Positions 52,877-61,323 of a stretch of 64,000 nucleotides of DNA are shown here, in pieces. The translations under genes and the position numbers were made by a program. The DNA lies in the NCBI RefSeq assembly GCF_021462265.1, contig NZ_JAJONF010000048.1, positions 1 to 64,000 of the forward strand, in the 5' to 3' direction. Under the pieces are notes generated by a model. That model saw only the letters and a program-made list of their open reading frames with translations, searched no databases and was not told the DNA's origin. Each line of letters begins with the position of its first letter. Position 1 is the first letter of the stretch. The stretch is from Streptomyces shenzhenensis (GTDB lineage: Bacteria; Actinomycetota; Actinomycetes; Streptomycetales; Streptomycetaceae).

Positions 52877-54085
52877 CTACTGCCGGTACCCGCTCAGGAA
52901 CCGTCCGATCCGGCCGATGGCCGTCTCCAGGGTCTCCGCTTGGGGGAGGGTGAGGATGCGGAAGTGGTCGGGGGCGGGCCAGTTGAAGCCGGTGCCCTGG
53001 ACGACCTGGATCTTCTCCTGGAGCAGCAGGTCCAGGACGAATTTCTCGTCGTCGTGGATGGGGTGCACCTTGGGGTCGATGCGGGCGAAGGCGTAGAGGG
53101 CGCCCTTCGGCTTGACGCACGAGACGCCGGGGATCTCGTTCAGCTTCTGCCAGGCCATGTCGCGCTGCTCGTACAGCCTGCCGCCGGGCAGCACGAGTTC
53201 GCGGATGGACTGGCGGCCGCCGAGCGCGGCCTGGATGGCGTACTGGGCTGGGGCGTTGGCGCACAGCCGCATGGAGGCCAGCATGGTGAGGCCCTCCAGG
53301 TAGTCCCTGGCGTGCTGCCTCGGGCCGGTGACGACCAGCCAGCCGGAGCGGAAGCCGGCCACCCGGTACGTCTTGGACAGGCCGCAGAAGGTGAGGACCA
53401 CCAGGTCGGGGGCGAGGGCCGCGGTGGAGTGGTGGACGGCGTCGTCGTACAGGATCTGGTCGTAGATCTCGTCCGCGAAGACCATCAGGCCGTGCCGGCG
53501 GGCCAGGTCGAGGATGCCCTCCAGGATCTCCCTGGGGTAGACCGCGCCGGTCGGATTGTTGGGGTTGATGATGACCACGGCCTTGGTGCGGTCCGTGATC
53601 TTCGACTCCATGTCGGCCAGGTCCGGGTACCAGTCGGCCTGTTCGTCGCAGAGGTAGTGCACCGCCTTGCCGCCGGCGAGCGTGGTCACCGCCGTCCAGA
53701 GCGGGAAGTCGGGGGCGGGGATGAGGATCTCGTCGCCGTCCTCGACCAGCGCCTGTACGGCCATGGAGACCAGCTCGGAGACACCGTTGCCGAGGAAGAC
53801 GTCGTCGACGCCCACCTCCAGGCCCAGGGTCTGGTAGCGCCCCGCCACCGCACGGCGGGCGGAGAGGATGCCGCGCGAGTCGGTGTAGCCGTGCGCCTGC
53901 GGGAGCATCCGGATCATGTCCTGGAGGATCTCCTCCGGCGCCTCGAAGCCGAACAGCGCGGGGTTACCGGTGTTCAGGCGCAGCACGCTGTGGCCCGCCT
54001 CCTCCAGGGCGTTGGCGTGCTCGATCACCGGCCCGCGGATCTCGTAACAGACCTCGCTGAGCTTGTTGGACTGCCGGAACTCCAT
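52877..54085 (-). CDS. PLP aminotransferase, AlaA-like
   Basis: 402 residues. Class I/II fold: VLRLNTGNPALFGFEAP, YTDSRGILSARRAVAGRYQT, IINPNNPTGAVYP, FADEIYDQILYDD and the PLP Lys in TFCGLSKTYRVAGFRSGWLV (about 238). RILTLP holds the substrate-carboxylate Arg. It is full length for glutamate-pyruvate (alanine) aminotransferases of the AlaA type. It is divergent from an HxlR regulator; two palindromes lie in the shared promoter. Confidence 0.92.
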   Translation of the reverse strand: MEFRQSNKLSEVCYEIRGPVIEHANALEEAGHSVLRLNTGNPALFGFEAPEEILQDMIRMLPQAHGYTDSRGILSARRAVAGRYQTLGLEVGVDDVFLGNGVSELVSMAVQALVEDGDEILIPAPDFPLWTAVTTLAGGKAVHYLCDEQADWYPDLADMESKITDRTKAVVIINPNNPTGAVYPREILEGILDLARRHGLMVFADEIYDQILYDDAVHHSTAALAPDLVVLTFCGLSKTYRVAGFRSGWLVVTGPRQHARDYLEGLTMLASMRLCANAPAQYAIQAALGGRQSIRELVLPGGRLYEQRDMAWQKLNEIPGVSCVKPKGALYAFARIDPKVHPIHDDEKFVLDLLLQEKIQVVQGTGFNWPAPDHFRILTLPQAETLETAIGRIGRFLSGYRQ

Positions 54086-54109
54086 GCGCCCCTCCGGAAA
54101 CTCGTGATG

Positions 54110-54159
54110 CTTGGTTTTACCAAGTGGGAGCTTGGAAAGTCCAACATCTTGTCTAGACT
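54110..54159 (+). promoter_or_regulatory. Divergent promoter with two CTTGG-N5-CCAAG operators
   Basis: CTTGG-TTTTA-CCAAG (54110-54124) and TTGG-AAAGT-CCAA (54132-54144) have centres 21 bp apart, two helical turns. TTGGAA (54132-54137), a 16-bp spacer and TAGACT (54154-54159) form a promoter for the HxlR gene whose ATG is only seven bases on, so the mRNA is probably leaderless. The second palindrome overlaps the -35 box. This is the arrangement expected for autorepression by the HxlR protein. Confidence 0.7.
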
Positions 54160-54166
54160 GCGCCGC

Positions 54167-54793
54167 ATGTCACCTCGCCGAAGCTACGACCAGTACTGTT
54201 CCGCGTCCCGCGCCCTCGACGTCGTGGGCGACCGCTGGACCCTGCTGATCGTCCGGGAACTGCTCGCCGGTCCCCGCCGCTACACGGACCTGCACGCGGA
54301 TCTGCCGGGGGTCAGCACGGACGTCCTCGCCTCCCGGCTGAAGGACATGGAGCGGGACGGGGTCACCACCAGGCGGCGGCTGCCCCCGCCGGGTGCCGCG
54401 TACGTCTACGAACTCACTGCCCGCGGACGGCAGTTGCTACCGGTCATCCAGGCGCTGGGCGCGTGGGGGGAGCCCGAACTGGGCGACCGCCGGCCCACCG
54501 ACGCCGTCCGCGCCCACTGGTTCGCACTGCCGCTGCTGCGTGCCCTGGAGGGCCGGGGGCTGGTCGAGGTCAGGCTGGAGGAGGGGCACTTCCACCTCCA
54601 TGCCGGCGCGGAGGACGGCCCGGTGTACGGCGACGGTCCCGCACCCCGCGAGCCCGACGCCCGGCTGGTACTGGACACCGGGACGGGGACGGCCCTGGCG
54701 CGGGGCGAGCTGGGGCTCGTGGAGGCGATACGGACCGGACGGCTGACGGTGACCGGGGACGGGCCACTGGCCAAGGAGCTGAGGGAGGCCTGA
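54167..54793 (+). CDS. HxlR-family regulator with C-terminal extension
   Basis: 208 residues from ATG 54167. The winged helix is in the first 100 residues: YCSASRALDVVGDRWTLLIV, RRYTDLHADLPGVSTDVLAS, RLKDMERDGV and YVYELTARGRQLLP. The C-terminal 105 residues are an extra domain (HWFALPLLRALEGRGLVEVR, then LVLDTGTGTALARGELGLVE), SCP2-like in pattern, which could bind a lipid or other ligand. It probably represses itself and perhaps the divergent aminotransferase gene. Confidence 0.88.
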   Translation: MSPRRSYDQYCSASRALDVVGDRWTLLIVRELLAGPRRYTDLHADLPGVSTDVLASRLKDMERDGVTTRRRLPPPGAAYVYELTARGRQLLPVIQALGAWGEPELGDRRPTDAVRAHWFALPLLRALEGRGLVEVRLEEGHFHLHAGAEDGPVYGDGPAPREPDARLVLDTGTGTALARGELGLVEAIRTGRLTVTGDGPLAKELREA

Positions 54794-54799
54794 AACGAC

Positions 54800-54828
54800 G
54801 ACTGGGCCGCCGCGAACGGGGCCCAGTC
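54800..54828. terminator. 9-bp inverted repeat between convergent genes
   Basis: GACTGGGCC (54800-54808) pairs with GGCCCAGTC (54820-54828). It lies directly after the HxlR stop and before the minus-strand stop at 54847. Confidence 0.6.
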
Positions 54829-54846
54829 ACCAGGTTCGGCGGCGGA

Positions 54847-55677
54847 TCACGCGCCCGGCGGCACCCGGGACGGCCGCCCCGCCCCCCGCGTCAGCGCGTA
54901 CCCGCCGATTCCCGCCAGCGCGGCCAGCACCCCGCCGATCCCGGTCCACACCCAGCGGTCGCTCCACCAGCCGGAGGACCAGCCGCCGTCGGGCTCGATG
55001 CCGGACAGCACGGCCGGCTTCGCCGACTCCGTGGCCGGGGAGGCGCCGTCGTCCGCGGCGGACGTGACCGCGATCCCGGGCACCAGCGGCTTGGCCAGCG
55101 AACCGTCCACCGCCGCCGAGCCGCCGATGTCCTTGGAGTCCACCCGCACCTCGGCGCTCACCGGCTGGCCGAGGTCGGCCGAGGTCAGGTCCACCACCGT
55201 GAGCCGGATGTAGTACGTGCCGGGCAGCGGGTCGTCGGCCCACGGCTCCGACCAGGCCCGCACGGTACGCATCACGCAGGCCAGCTCCACCGACGTGGCA
55301 CCCTGCGCCGCCGTGCGGGTCTGCGCGCCGTACTGGCAGGCCTGCCGGCGCCGCAGCCCGTCGTACACGTCGAGCTGCCAGGTCTGCGCGGCGTGCGCGG
55401 CGGGCAGCTTCACCGTCGCCTTGACGTCGGGGCGCTGCCCGGCGTCGGCCGGGAAGGACCAGTACAGGTAGTCGCCGGTCGATCCGCTCGCCGTCGCCTG
55501 CTGCCCCTGGTCGATCTCTGTCGCGGTACGGAAGGACGTGCCCGCCTGGGTGGGCGCGCCGCTGTCCTGCGAGGCGCTGGGGGAGGGGGAGGAGTCCGCG
55601 GCCGCCGGACCAGCGGCCAGCCCCACCGGCAGGCCCACCGCCAGCAGGGCGGCGCTCAACACACGTGTGATCGACAT
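54847..55677 (-). CDS. Exported membrane-anchored protein (VWA partner)
   Basis: 276 residues from ATG 55677, which overlaps the previous TGA by one base (TGATG); GGAGGAG is upstream. The signal peptide ends AAA at about residue 27. A Ser/Pro/Thr segment and a beta-rich domain with four Cys (RRRQACQYG, VELACVM) follow. A C-terminal helix (WTGIGGVLAALAGIGGYAL) ends in a basic tail. This is a type I topology with the domain outside. Function unknown; the coupling to the VWA gene suggests one complex. Confidence 0.8.
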   Translation of the reverse strand: MSITRVLSAALLAVGLPVGLAAGPAAADSSPSPSASQDSGAPTQAGTSFRTATEIDQGQQATASGSTGDYLYWSFPADAGQRPDVKATVKLPAAHAAQTWQLDVYDGLRRRQACQYGAQTRTAAQGATSVELACVMRTVRAWSEPWADDPLPGTYYIRLTVVDLTSADLGQPVSAEVRVDSKDIGGSAAVDGSLAKPLVPGIAVTSAADDGASPATESAKPAVLSGIEPDGGWSSGWWSDRWVWTGIGGVLAALAGIGGYALTRGAGRPSRVPPGA

Positions 55678-56939
55678 CAGTTGCTCCTCCAGACCGCGAT
55701 CCGCCAGCGCGACACCCAGCCCCACACCAGACCGGCGAGGAAGCCGGTCAGCACCAGCGCGCCGAGCAGCCACCAGCCGCGGCCGAGGCCGAAGGAGGCG
55801 ACGTCGGACGCCTGCGACGGTCCGTCCACCACGTCGACCGTCAGCTCGACCGGCAGACCGGGGCTGGTCTTCACCCCGGACGCGGCCGAGAAGGAGTTGG
55901 TCACCTGGAGGCAGACGGTCTCCGGGGCGGCGTCCTCGTCGTCGCTCTCGGCCTTCGGGTACCGCAGCCCGGTCGAGATGACGTCCGTACGGCCGAGGCC
56001 CGACGCCTCGCCGCGCACGATCTCCCGCCCGTGCACGGTCACCGCCCGCAGCAGCACCCCGTAGTCGGCGTTGACGGCCCGGTCGGCCGCGACGCTCACC
56101 GAGGCCCGCAGCTCCTGGCCCGGGTCGACGGCGACCTTGTACCAGCGCTGCTGACCGAACTCCTCACGGTCGGTGTACAGGCCGGACTTCAGCGTGGGCG
56201 CGGACGAGCACTGGTCCGTCCCCTCGGTCGCCACCGGGGTGACCACGGGGTCCGCCGCCCGGTGCACCAACTGGCCGACCCGGTCGGTCAGTTCCTCCTT
56301 GTGCTGGACGGAGGTGTACGTGCCGCCGGTCGCGTCCGCGATGCAGCTGAGCTGGTCGCGGGTCTTGGCGTCCGGCACCAGGCCGAGGGTGTCGATGGTC
56401 AGCCCGACCCCCTTGGCGGCGATCTCGCGGGCCACCTCGCACGGGTCCAGCGGCTGGCAGGTGTCCTCGCCGTCGCTGATCAGGACGATACGGCGGGTCC
56501 CGCTGCCGCCCTGGAGGTCGTCGGCCGCCTTGAGCAGCGCGGGGCCGATCGGCGTCCAGCCGGTCGGCGTGAGCGTGGCGACGGCGGTCTTCGCCTCGGT
56601 GCGGTCGAGCGTGCCGACCGGGTAGAGCTGCGCGGTGTCCTTGCAGCCCTCCTTGCGGTCGTTGCCCCGGTAGTTGGCGCCCAGCGTGCGGATGCCGAGC
56701 TGGACCCCCTCGGGCGTCGCGTCCAGCACCTCGTTGAACGCCTGCTTCGCCGCGGCCATCCGCGTCCCGCCGTCGATGTCCGCCGTCCGCATGGAACCGC
56801 TGACGTCCAGCACGAGCTCCACCTTGGGAGCGGCCTGTTCGGTCTCGTCGGCGACCGCCTGGCCGGGGAACGCGATCCCGCCCGCCAGGGCGGCGAGCAG
56901 AGCGCAGACTCCTGCCGCCAACCGATGTGTTCTGATCAT
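55677..56939 (-). CDS. Exported VWA-domain membrane protein
   Basis: 420 residues. Signal peptide ends about residue 30 (AVA). The von Willebrand A domain has the MIDAS motif LVLDVSGSM (residues 42-50), a Thr in PTGWTPIGPAL and Asp in RRIVLISDGEDTCQPLDPC. A beta-rich external domain of about 150 residues and one C-terminal helix (WWLLGALVLTGFLAGLVWGW) follow. It probably binds a protein ligand in a metal-dependent way on the cell surface. It is first in a coupled two-gene operon. Confidence 0.9.
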   Translation of the reverse strand: MIRTHRLAAGVCALLAALAGGIAFPGQAVADETEQAAPKVELVLDVSGSMRTADIDGGTRMAAAKQAFNEVLDATPEGVQLGIRTLGANYRGNDRKEGCKDTAQLYPVGTLDRTEAKTAVATLTPTGWTPIGPALLKAADDLQGGSGTRRIVLISDGEDTCQPLDPCEVAREIAAKGVGLTIDTLGLVPDAKTRDQLSCIADATGGTYTSVQHKEELTDRVGQLVHRAADPVVTPVATEGTDQCSSAPTLKSGLYTDREEFGQQRWYKVAVDPGQELRASVSVAADRAVNADYGVLLRAVTVHGREIVRGEASGLGRTDVISTGLRYPKAESDDEDAAPETVCLQVTNSFSAASGVKTSPGLPVELTVDVVDGPSQASDVASFGLGRGWWLLGALVLTGFLAGLVWGWVSRWRIAVWRSN

Positions 56940-57014
56940 CGGCGGATCCTATTGATCAAAGGTGCCGGGCTCCAAAACGAGGTCCGGACCGGTGAACAGG
57001 AGTGACCGGCATGG

Positions 57015-58520
57015 TCAACGCAGGGCGGCGAGCGGGTTCGGCAGTGCCGCCCACTGGTCGCCGGGCACCTGCGGGGACAGCCGCATCAGGGTCAACGCCT
57101 TGGCCGGCAGCGGGCCTTCGAGGAGGGCCGTCAGATCGGAGGTGGCCGGCAGACGCGGTACGGCCGCCTCCAGAGCCGTCGCCAGGGCCGGGCCCGAACC
57201 CGCCGCGCCCGCCAGCGCGCCCGCGACCAGGGAGCCGAACAGCTTGCGGCGCAGCGCCGTTTCGTCGTCCGTGACCAGACGGCCCGTCAGGGTGGGCGGG
57301 GTGATGCCGTGGCGGGTGAGACGGGCGGGGCTGAGACGGATGTCGGCCAGGTCCCGGTAGACCAGGCGGAGCGGCGCGCCGGTCCCGGAGAGCACGACCA
57401 GGAGGTTCTGGCCGTGTGCCTCCAGGGCCACGCCCAGGTCCAGCAGCCGCAGGCCCACCGTCAGGGTCAGACGCGTGAAGTCGGCCAGCCAGGACGCCGA
57501 CCCGGGCAGCGCGGTGGTGGCCAGGGCGGCCACCGGCAGGACCCGCTCCCCCGGTGCCGCGTACACCTGCGGCGACTCGCGCAACAGGGCCGCCAGATCA
57601 GGGGAGCCGGCGGTCGCCGCGCCCAGTGTGCGGGTGATGTGCAGGAGCCCGTCCGTCCGGGACGCCAGGTCCGTCGCGAACGACGACAACGTCATCGCCG
57701 CGCCGACCGAGTACGCCGAGATGTCCCGCACGGAGGAGGTCAGCCGGGCGCTGAGCGCGGTCTTCACATGCGGTCCGCCGGGAAGCGCGAGGGTGCGCAG
57801 GGACATCAGCGGGTGCGCCTCGCGCCAGGGCCGGGCGCGGCCGCCCTTGAGGACGTGGGCGTTCTGCCAGGGATGCACCGGGATCAACAGCCGCCCCGCG
57901 TCCCGGAGTTCGTCCGGCCAGTCACCGGTGAGCAGGCACTCCCCGGCCGCGACCGGAACCGTCTCCAGTCGCACCACCGGCCGGTGCTCCGGGCCGTACG
58001 CCAGCTGTTCCGCCGCCGAGAAACCGGGCCGGGAGCGGCAGTTGGGGTGGAAGGGATGCCCGTCGACGACCCGCTGCTCCCACTCCCAGTCGTGCTCCGG
58101 CCACTCCTTCGCGGCGGACTCCCGATCGGCCCGCGACAGCGCCGACGACGCGACGCTGTGCCCGAGCTCGGCCGCGAACCCCTCCGAGTGCGGCCACCCC
58201 AGCTCCGTCATCAACCGTGCCGGATCGTCGTACGCCACCCCGTCCAGGCGCACGGCGGTCACATACGCGCCGGTGGCGTACGGATCCGCCGGCGGGCCGT
58301 GCAGCGCCCGGCCGTCGGCCAGCCGCAGGGCCAGGCCGTACGCCCCGCGCACCCGGCGCGCCACCCACGGCAGCGGCTCGTGCGCCAGCGCCCGCCACAG
58401 CCGGGTCAGCACCGCCGCCCGCGCACCGGGCAGCTCGGCCGCGTACCGGTCGGCCAGGTCCGGCCGCGCCTCGGCCAGCTCCGCGGCGAGCCGGGTCTCG
58501 ATGGGGGAGGGACGGTGCAC
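57015..58520 (-). CDS. NIS siderophore synthetase (IucA/IucC family)
   Basis: 501 residues. ATP- and carboxylate-binding motifs of NRPS-independent siderophore synthetases: DGHPFHPNCRSRPGFS (about 150), LIPVHPWQN (about 210), KTALSARLTSSVRDI and ALEAHGQNLLVVL, with YRDLADIRLS after it. It condenses a polycarboxylate (citrate, succinyl or alpha-ketoglutarate unit) with an amine or alcohol. It is divergent from a second NIS synthetase 93 bp away. Export or lysine-modifying partners are not adjacent. The start ATG 58520 is the only reasonable one. Confidence 0.9.
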   Translation of the reverse strand: MHRPSPIETRLAAELAEARPDLADRYAAELPGARAAVLTRLWRALAHEPLPWVARRVRGAYGLALRLADGRALHGPPADPYATGAYVTAVRLDGVAYDDPARLMTELGWPHSEGFAAELGHSVASSALSRADRESAAKEWPEHDWEWEQRVVDGHPFHPNCRSRPGFSAAEQLAYGPEHRPVVRLETVPVAAGECLLTGDWPDELRDAGRLLIPVHPWQNAHVLKGGRARPWREAHPLMSLRTLALPGGPHVKTALSARLTSSVRDISAYSVGAAMTLSSFATDLASRTDGLLHITRTLGAATAGSPDLAALLRESPQVYAAPGERVLPVAALATTALPGSASWLADFTRLTLTVGLRLLDLGVALEAHGQNLLVVLSGTGAPLRLVYRDLADIRLSPARLTRHGITPPTLTGRLVTDDETALRRKLFGSLVAGALAGAAGSGPALATALEAAVPRLPATSDLTALLEGPLPAKALTLMRLSPQVPGDQWAALPNPLAALR

Positions 58521-58613
58521 GGGAGGGCTCCTCGGGGCCGGGTACGACGGTCATGATGACCGGTGACAAGCGACATACTGATCAGGATCGGACGGTGTGG
58601 ACACAGAGAACGA

Positions 58614-60170
58614 ATGGAACGCGTGGACCTCATGCCCCTCGGCGACACCGTCGGCGAACGCGCCGACGCGTACGCTGCCGCGCCCCTGCTCAACTGCCTG
58701 CTGCGGGAGGTGGCCCAGCCGCTCCCGTACACCAGGGAAGGGACGCCGCGGGTCTACCGGCTGCCCGGCGGCGGACGGCTGCTGCGGGTGCGCGGCGCAC
58801 GCCGGCCCGCCGCGCCCGAGGTGTACGCGGACGGCGCCTGGCACCGCGTCGGCCACGCCGAACTGGTGAAACTCGTCGCGGAGGAACTGCGCGGCCACAC
58901 CGGCCTGTCCAACGGCGACCTGCCGGCCGAGATGATCGACAGCCGGGACGCGGTCGCCGCGCTGCTCACGGCACGCGCCCGGGCGACGGCGCCCGACGAC
59001 CCGTATCTGCGTTCGGAGCAGTCCCTCATCACCGGCCATCCCTACCACCCCGCCCCCAAGGCGCGCGGCGGCGGCCCGGTCACCGCCTGGCTGCCGTACG
59101 CCCCCGAGGCGCACGCCCGGTTCCCGCTGGTGCTGCTCGCGGTCCGCGAGGACGAGGTGGTGGAGGAAGGCGACACGGCCGCGCTGGACGCGCTGGCCGC
59201 CCCGGCCGCCGTACCGCGGGGCTACCGGCTGCTGCCCGCCCACCCCTGGCAGCTCGACCTGGTCGCCCGTGACCTCGCCCCGGCCTTCGCCGACGGTCGG
59301 CTGCTGCGCCTCGGCGAGACGGACTTCGTGACCTGGCCGACGGCCGCGATCCGCACGGTGTACGAGCCGCGGCGGGACCTCTTCCTGAAGTTCAGCCTGG
59401 ACGTCCGGATCACCAACGACATCCGCCGCCTGTGGGCGCACGACCTGCGGAGACTGCGCCGTACGGACGCGGCCGCGACCGCCGCGTTCACGGCGATGGA
59501 CGGGCCCGCCGGCTGGCTCGGCGACCGCGGCTACCGCACGGCCCGCTTCGCCTTCGAGGAACTCGCCGTGCTGGTCCGGGACGGGCTGCGCGGGCCGCTG
59601 CTGCCGGGGGCCACCCCCCTGCTGGCCGCCGGCCTGGTGGAGGGCTTCGACGGCGACCCGCTGGCCACGGCGGCGGAGCCGGGTGCCTGGTGGGAGGCGT
59701 ATCTGCGGGCGGTCGTGCCCCCGGCCCTGACCGCCTTCGCCGAGCACGGCGTCGTCCTCGAAGCGCATCTGCAGAACACCCTGGTCGCCGTCGACGCCGA
59801 CGGCATGCCGGTGCAGGCGCTGTACCGGGACGCCGAAGGGGTCAAGCTGCTTTCCGACGTGGAGCGCGCCGCCGGGTGGGAGCGGCTGGTGTACTGCCTG
59901 GTCGTCAACCACCTGGCCGAGGTCGCCGCCGCGCTCGCCGAGCACCACCCCGGGTTCGACCCGTGGCCTGCGGCACGGCGGGAGCTGGCCCGGCATCCGC
60001 TCCCGGAGACGACCGCCCTGCTGGCGTCCCCGACCCTGCCCGGCAAGACGAACCTGCTGCTGCGCTGGACCGGCGCGGACGGCGCCGACGCGCGCTATCT
60101 GCCGCTGCCCAATCCCCTGGTCCCGAACGGCGGGGGCACCCGGGCACCGCGCCAGGACCGCAACGCCTGA
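58614..60170 (+). CDS. NIS siderophore synthetase (IucA/IucC family), second copy
   Basis: 518 residues from the chosen ATG 58614; ATG 58632 and an upstream start at 58563 are possible. Motifs: LITGHPYHPAPKARGG (about 150), LLPAHPWQLDL (about 220), KFSLDVRITNDIRR (about 280), VLEAHLQNTLVAVD and YRDAEGVKL. It is clearly related to, but far from identical with, the divergent synthetase. The pair could make the two bonds of one siderophore. I saw no standard iron box (TTAGGTTAGGCTAACCTAA type) in the divergent promoter. Confidence 0.9.
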   Translation: MERVDLMPLGDTVGERADAYAAAPLLNCLLREVAQPLPYTREGTPRVYRLPGGGRLLRVRGARRPAAPEVYADGAWHRVGHAELVKLVAEELRGHTGLSNGDLPAEMIDSRDAVAALLTARARATAPDDPYLRSEQSLITGHPYHPAPKARGGGPVTAWLPYAPEAHARFPLVLLAVREDEVVEEGDTAALDALAAPAAVPRGYRLLPAHPWQLDLVARDLAPAFADGRLLRLGETDFVTWPTAAIRTVYEPRRDLFLKFSLDVRITNDIRRLWAHDLRRLRRTDAAATAAFTAMDGPAGWLGDRGYRTARFAFEELAVLVRDGLRGPLLPGATPLLAAGLVEGFDGDPLATAAEPGAWWEAYLRAVVPPALTAFAEHGVVLEAHLQNTLVAVDADGMPVQALYRDAEGVKLLSDVERAAGWERLVYCLVVNHLAEVAAALAEHHPGFDPWPAARRELARHPLPETTALLASPTLPGKTNLLLRWTGADGADARYLPLPNPLVPNGGGTRAPRQDRNA

Positions 60171-60242
60171 TCCACCGACCGGCGAGCCCGGCCGCCGCGC
60201 ACCACCGGGCACCACGCCGTCGACGGCGGGCGGCGGCCCGAG

Positions 60243-60391
60243 CCGTTTTGGCGGGTGGTGGCTCGGACCGTTTTGGTGGGTGATGGCCCGAGCCGTTTTG
60301 GCGGGTGGTGGCTCGGACTGCTTTGGCGGTGGCGCCCCGAACCGCTTTGGCTCGTGGCGGCCCGAGCGGCTTTGGCGGGTGGCTCACGAGA
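60243..60391. repeat. 25-bp tandem repeat, six copies
   Basis: CCGTTTTGG-type units start at 60243, 60268, 60293, 60318, 60342 and 60367 (period 25, once 24). The consensus is CCGTTTTGGCGGGTGGTGGC followed by TCGGA. A 25-bp period is not a multiple of three and the strand has no gene, so it is not a protein repeat. It lies 73 bp after the siderophore synthetase stop. Copies diverge from left to right. Confidence 0.8.
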
Positions 60392-61017
60392 CCCGCTCTC
60401 GCCGGCTCCGGAAGGTGCCGCGCGTGCCCCCCTGGCTCAGCTGTCCGTCACTCGGCGGCGTGGCGGCCTCGCGCTGCCGCGTCGCGGCGGCCACGCCGGG
60501 CGTGAAGACGTGCGGGAGCCGCTCGGACACGATGCGCTCAGCCGCGACGGCGGATCTCGGCGGTGCCGAAGCGGCCGGTGGCCACCTGCGGGCCGGTGAG
60601 GGCTGGTCGCGCAGTTCCCCGCGCCCCTGGGTCGGCTGCCAAGCCGGGGTGGCGCCGAGCTCGGGGCCGAACGGGGACAGGCCAGGGGCACGCGCTTGTC
60701 CTCTGTCCTCGCGGGGCCGGAAGTGCGGACACGGCTGTGAGAACGCCTGCGGTCGGCAGGTCGAATATCCGGAGCCGCCGAGTGGCGGAATTACCCCGCA
60801 AATGGCGCGCTCCGGCCCCGCGGCTCTGTTGATTTCGTGCAAGGTGGCGGAAATTGCCTGGGAGGCAAATTCCCGCGCGCCGGGCCCGGCCTGGCGTGAG
60901 GGTTCCGTAACTCCGCTTTAGTCCGGATGACTTGGTTCGGTAATCGCCGCTGGCTGAAGTGGTGGTCACACGCAGCGGCGAGGTGCGAAGACCTCGGCGC
61001 CAGGCATGGAGGATGTC
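60392..61017. other. Long intergenic region before the Nit1C genes
   Basis: No supported gene. At about 60600-60640, GGTCGCGCAGTTCCCCGCGC and CCCT resemble a common Streptomyces interspersed repeat. From 60760 the sequence becomes less GC-rich (GATTTCGTGCAAGG, GAAATTGCC...GGCAAATTC) and holds the regulatory region of the downstream cluster. Confidence 0.45.
60907..60944 (+). promoter_or_regulatory. Possible GlnR-like box
   Basis: GTAAC-N6-TTAGT-N6-GACTT-N6-GTAAT has exactly the 5+6 spacing of the actinobacterial GlnR box (GTnAC-N6-GAAAC repeated). Only the outer two words fit well and the inner two are poor. It lies 74-111 bp upstream of a gene family linked to nitrogen starvation, which is why I list it. 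Confidence 0.3.
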
Positions 61018-61323
61018 ATGCCCGAGATGTATTTCGATGTGCGCTGGCCCGACGGTGGCATCCAGCGTTGCTATTCCCCCTCCACAGTAATCGAGGACTA
61101 CTTCACAGCGGGCGCCGAGTACGAAGTGGCCGACTTCCTGGAGCGGAGCCGGACGGCGCTCGGAATCGCCGGTGAGAGGGTACGGGAGAAATTCGGTTTC
61201 TACTGCACCGGCGCCTCCGGCCAGCTGGAGCGGATCGAGGAGACGGCACGCGTCCGTGCCTTCCCGGCCGACGCCAAGGTGACCGTCGAGGCGCTCCTCG
61301 ACGCCGACGGGAGCGCACGGTGA
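61018..61323 (+). CDS. MSMEG_0570-family nitrogen starvation response protein
   Basis: 101 residues from ATG 61018 (GGAGG five bases upstream). MPEMYFDVRWPDGGIQRCYS, PSTVIEDYFTAGAEYEVADF and LERSRTALGIA are diagnostic for this small family, which is always part of the Nit1C cluster. Its biochemical role is not established. It is probably cytoplasmic. Its TGA overlaps the GTG of the next gene, so the two are coupled. Confidence 0.88.
   Translation: MPEMYFDVRWPDGGIQRCYSPSTVIEDYFTAGAEYEVADFLERSRTALGIAGERVREKFGFYCTGASGQLERIEETARVRAFPADAKVTVEALLDADGSAR

Noticed and set aside
52940..54166. Upstream extension of the HxlR frame at 54167
   Set aside because: It runs antisense through the aminotransferase gene; the promoter and ATG at 54154-54169 define the real start.
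58521..58613. Iron box (DmdR/IdeR operator) between the siderophore synthetases
   Set aside because: No sequence close to the 19-bp TTAGGTTAGGCTAACCTAA consensus was seen by eye.
60243..60391. CRISPR array or protein repeat
   Set aside because: There are no spacers, and the 25-bp period breaks the reading frame.
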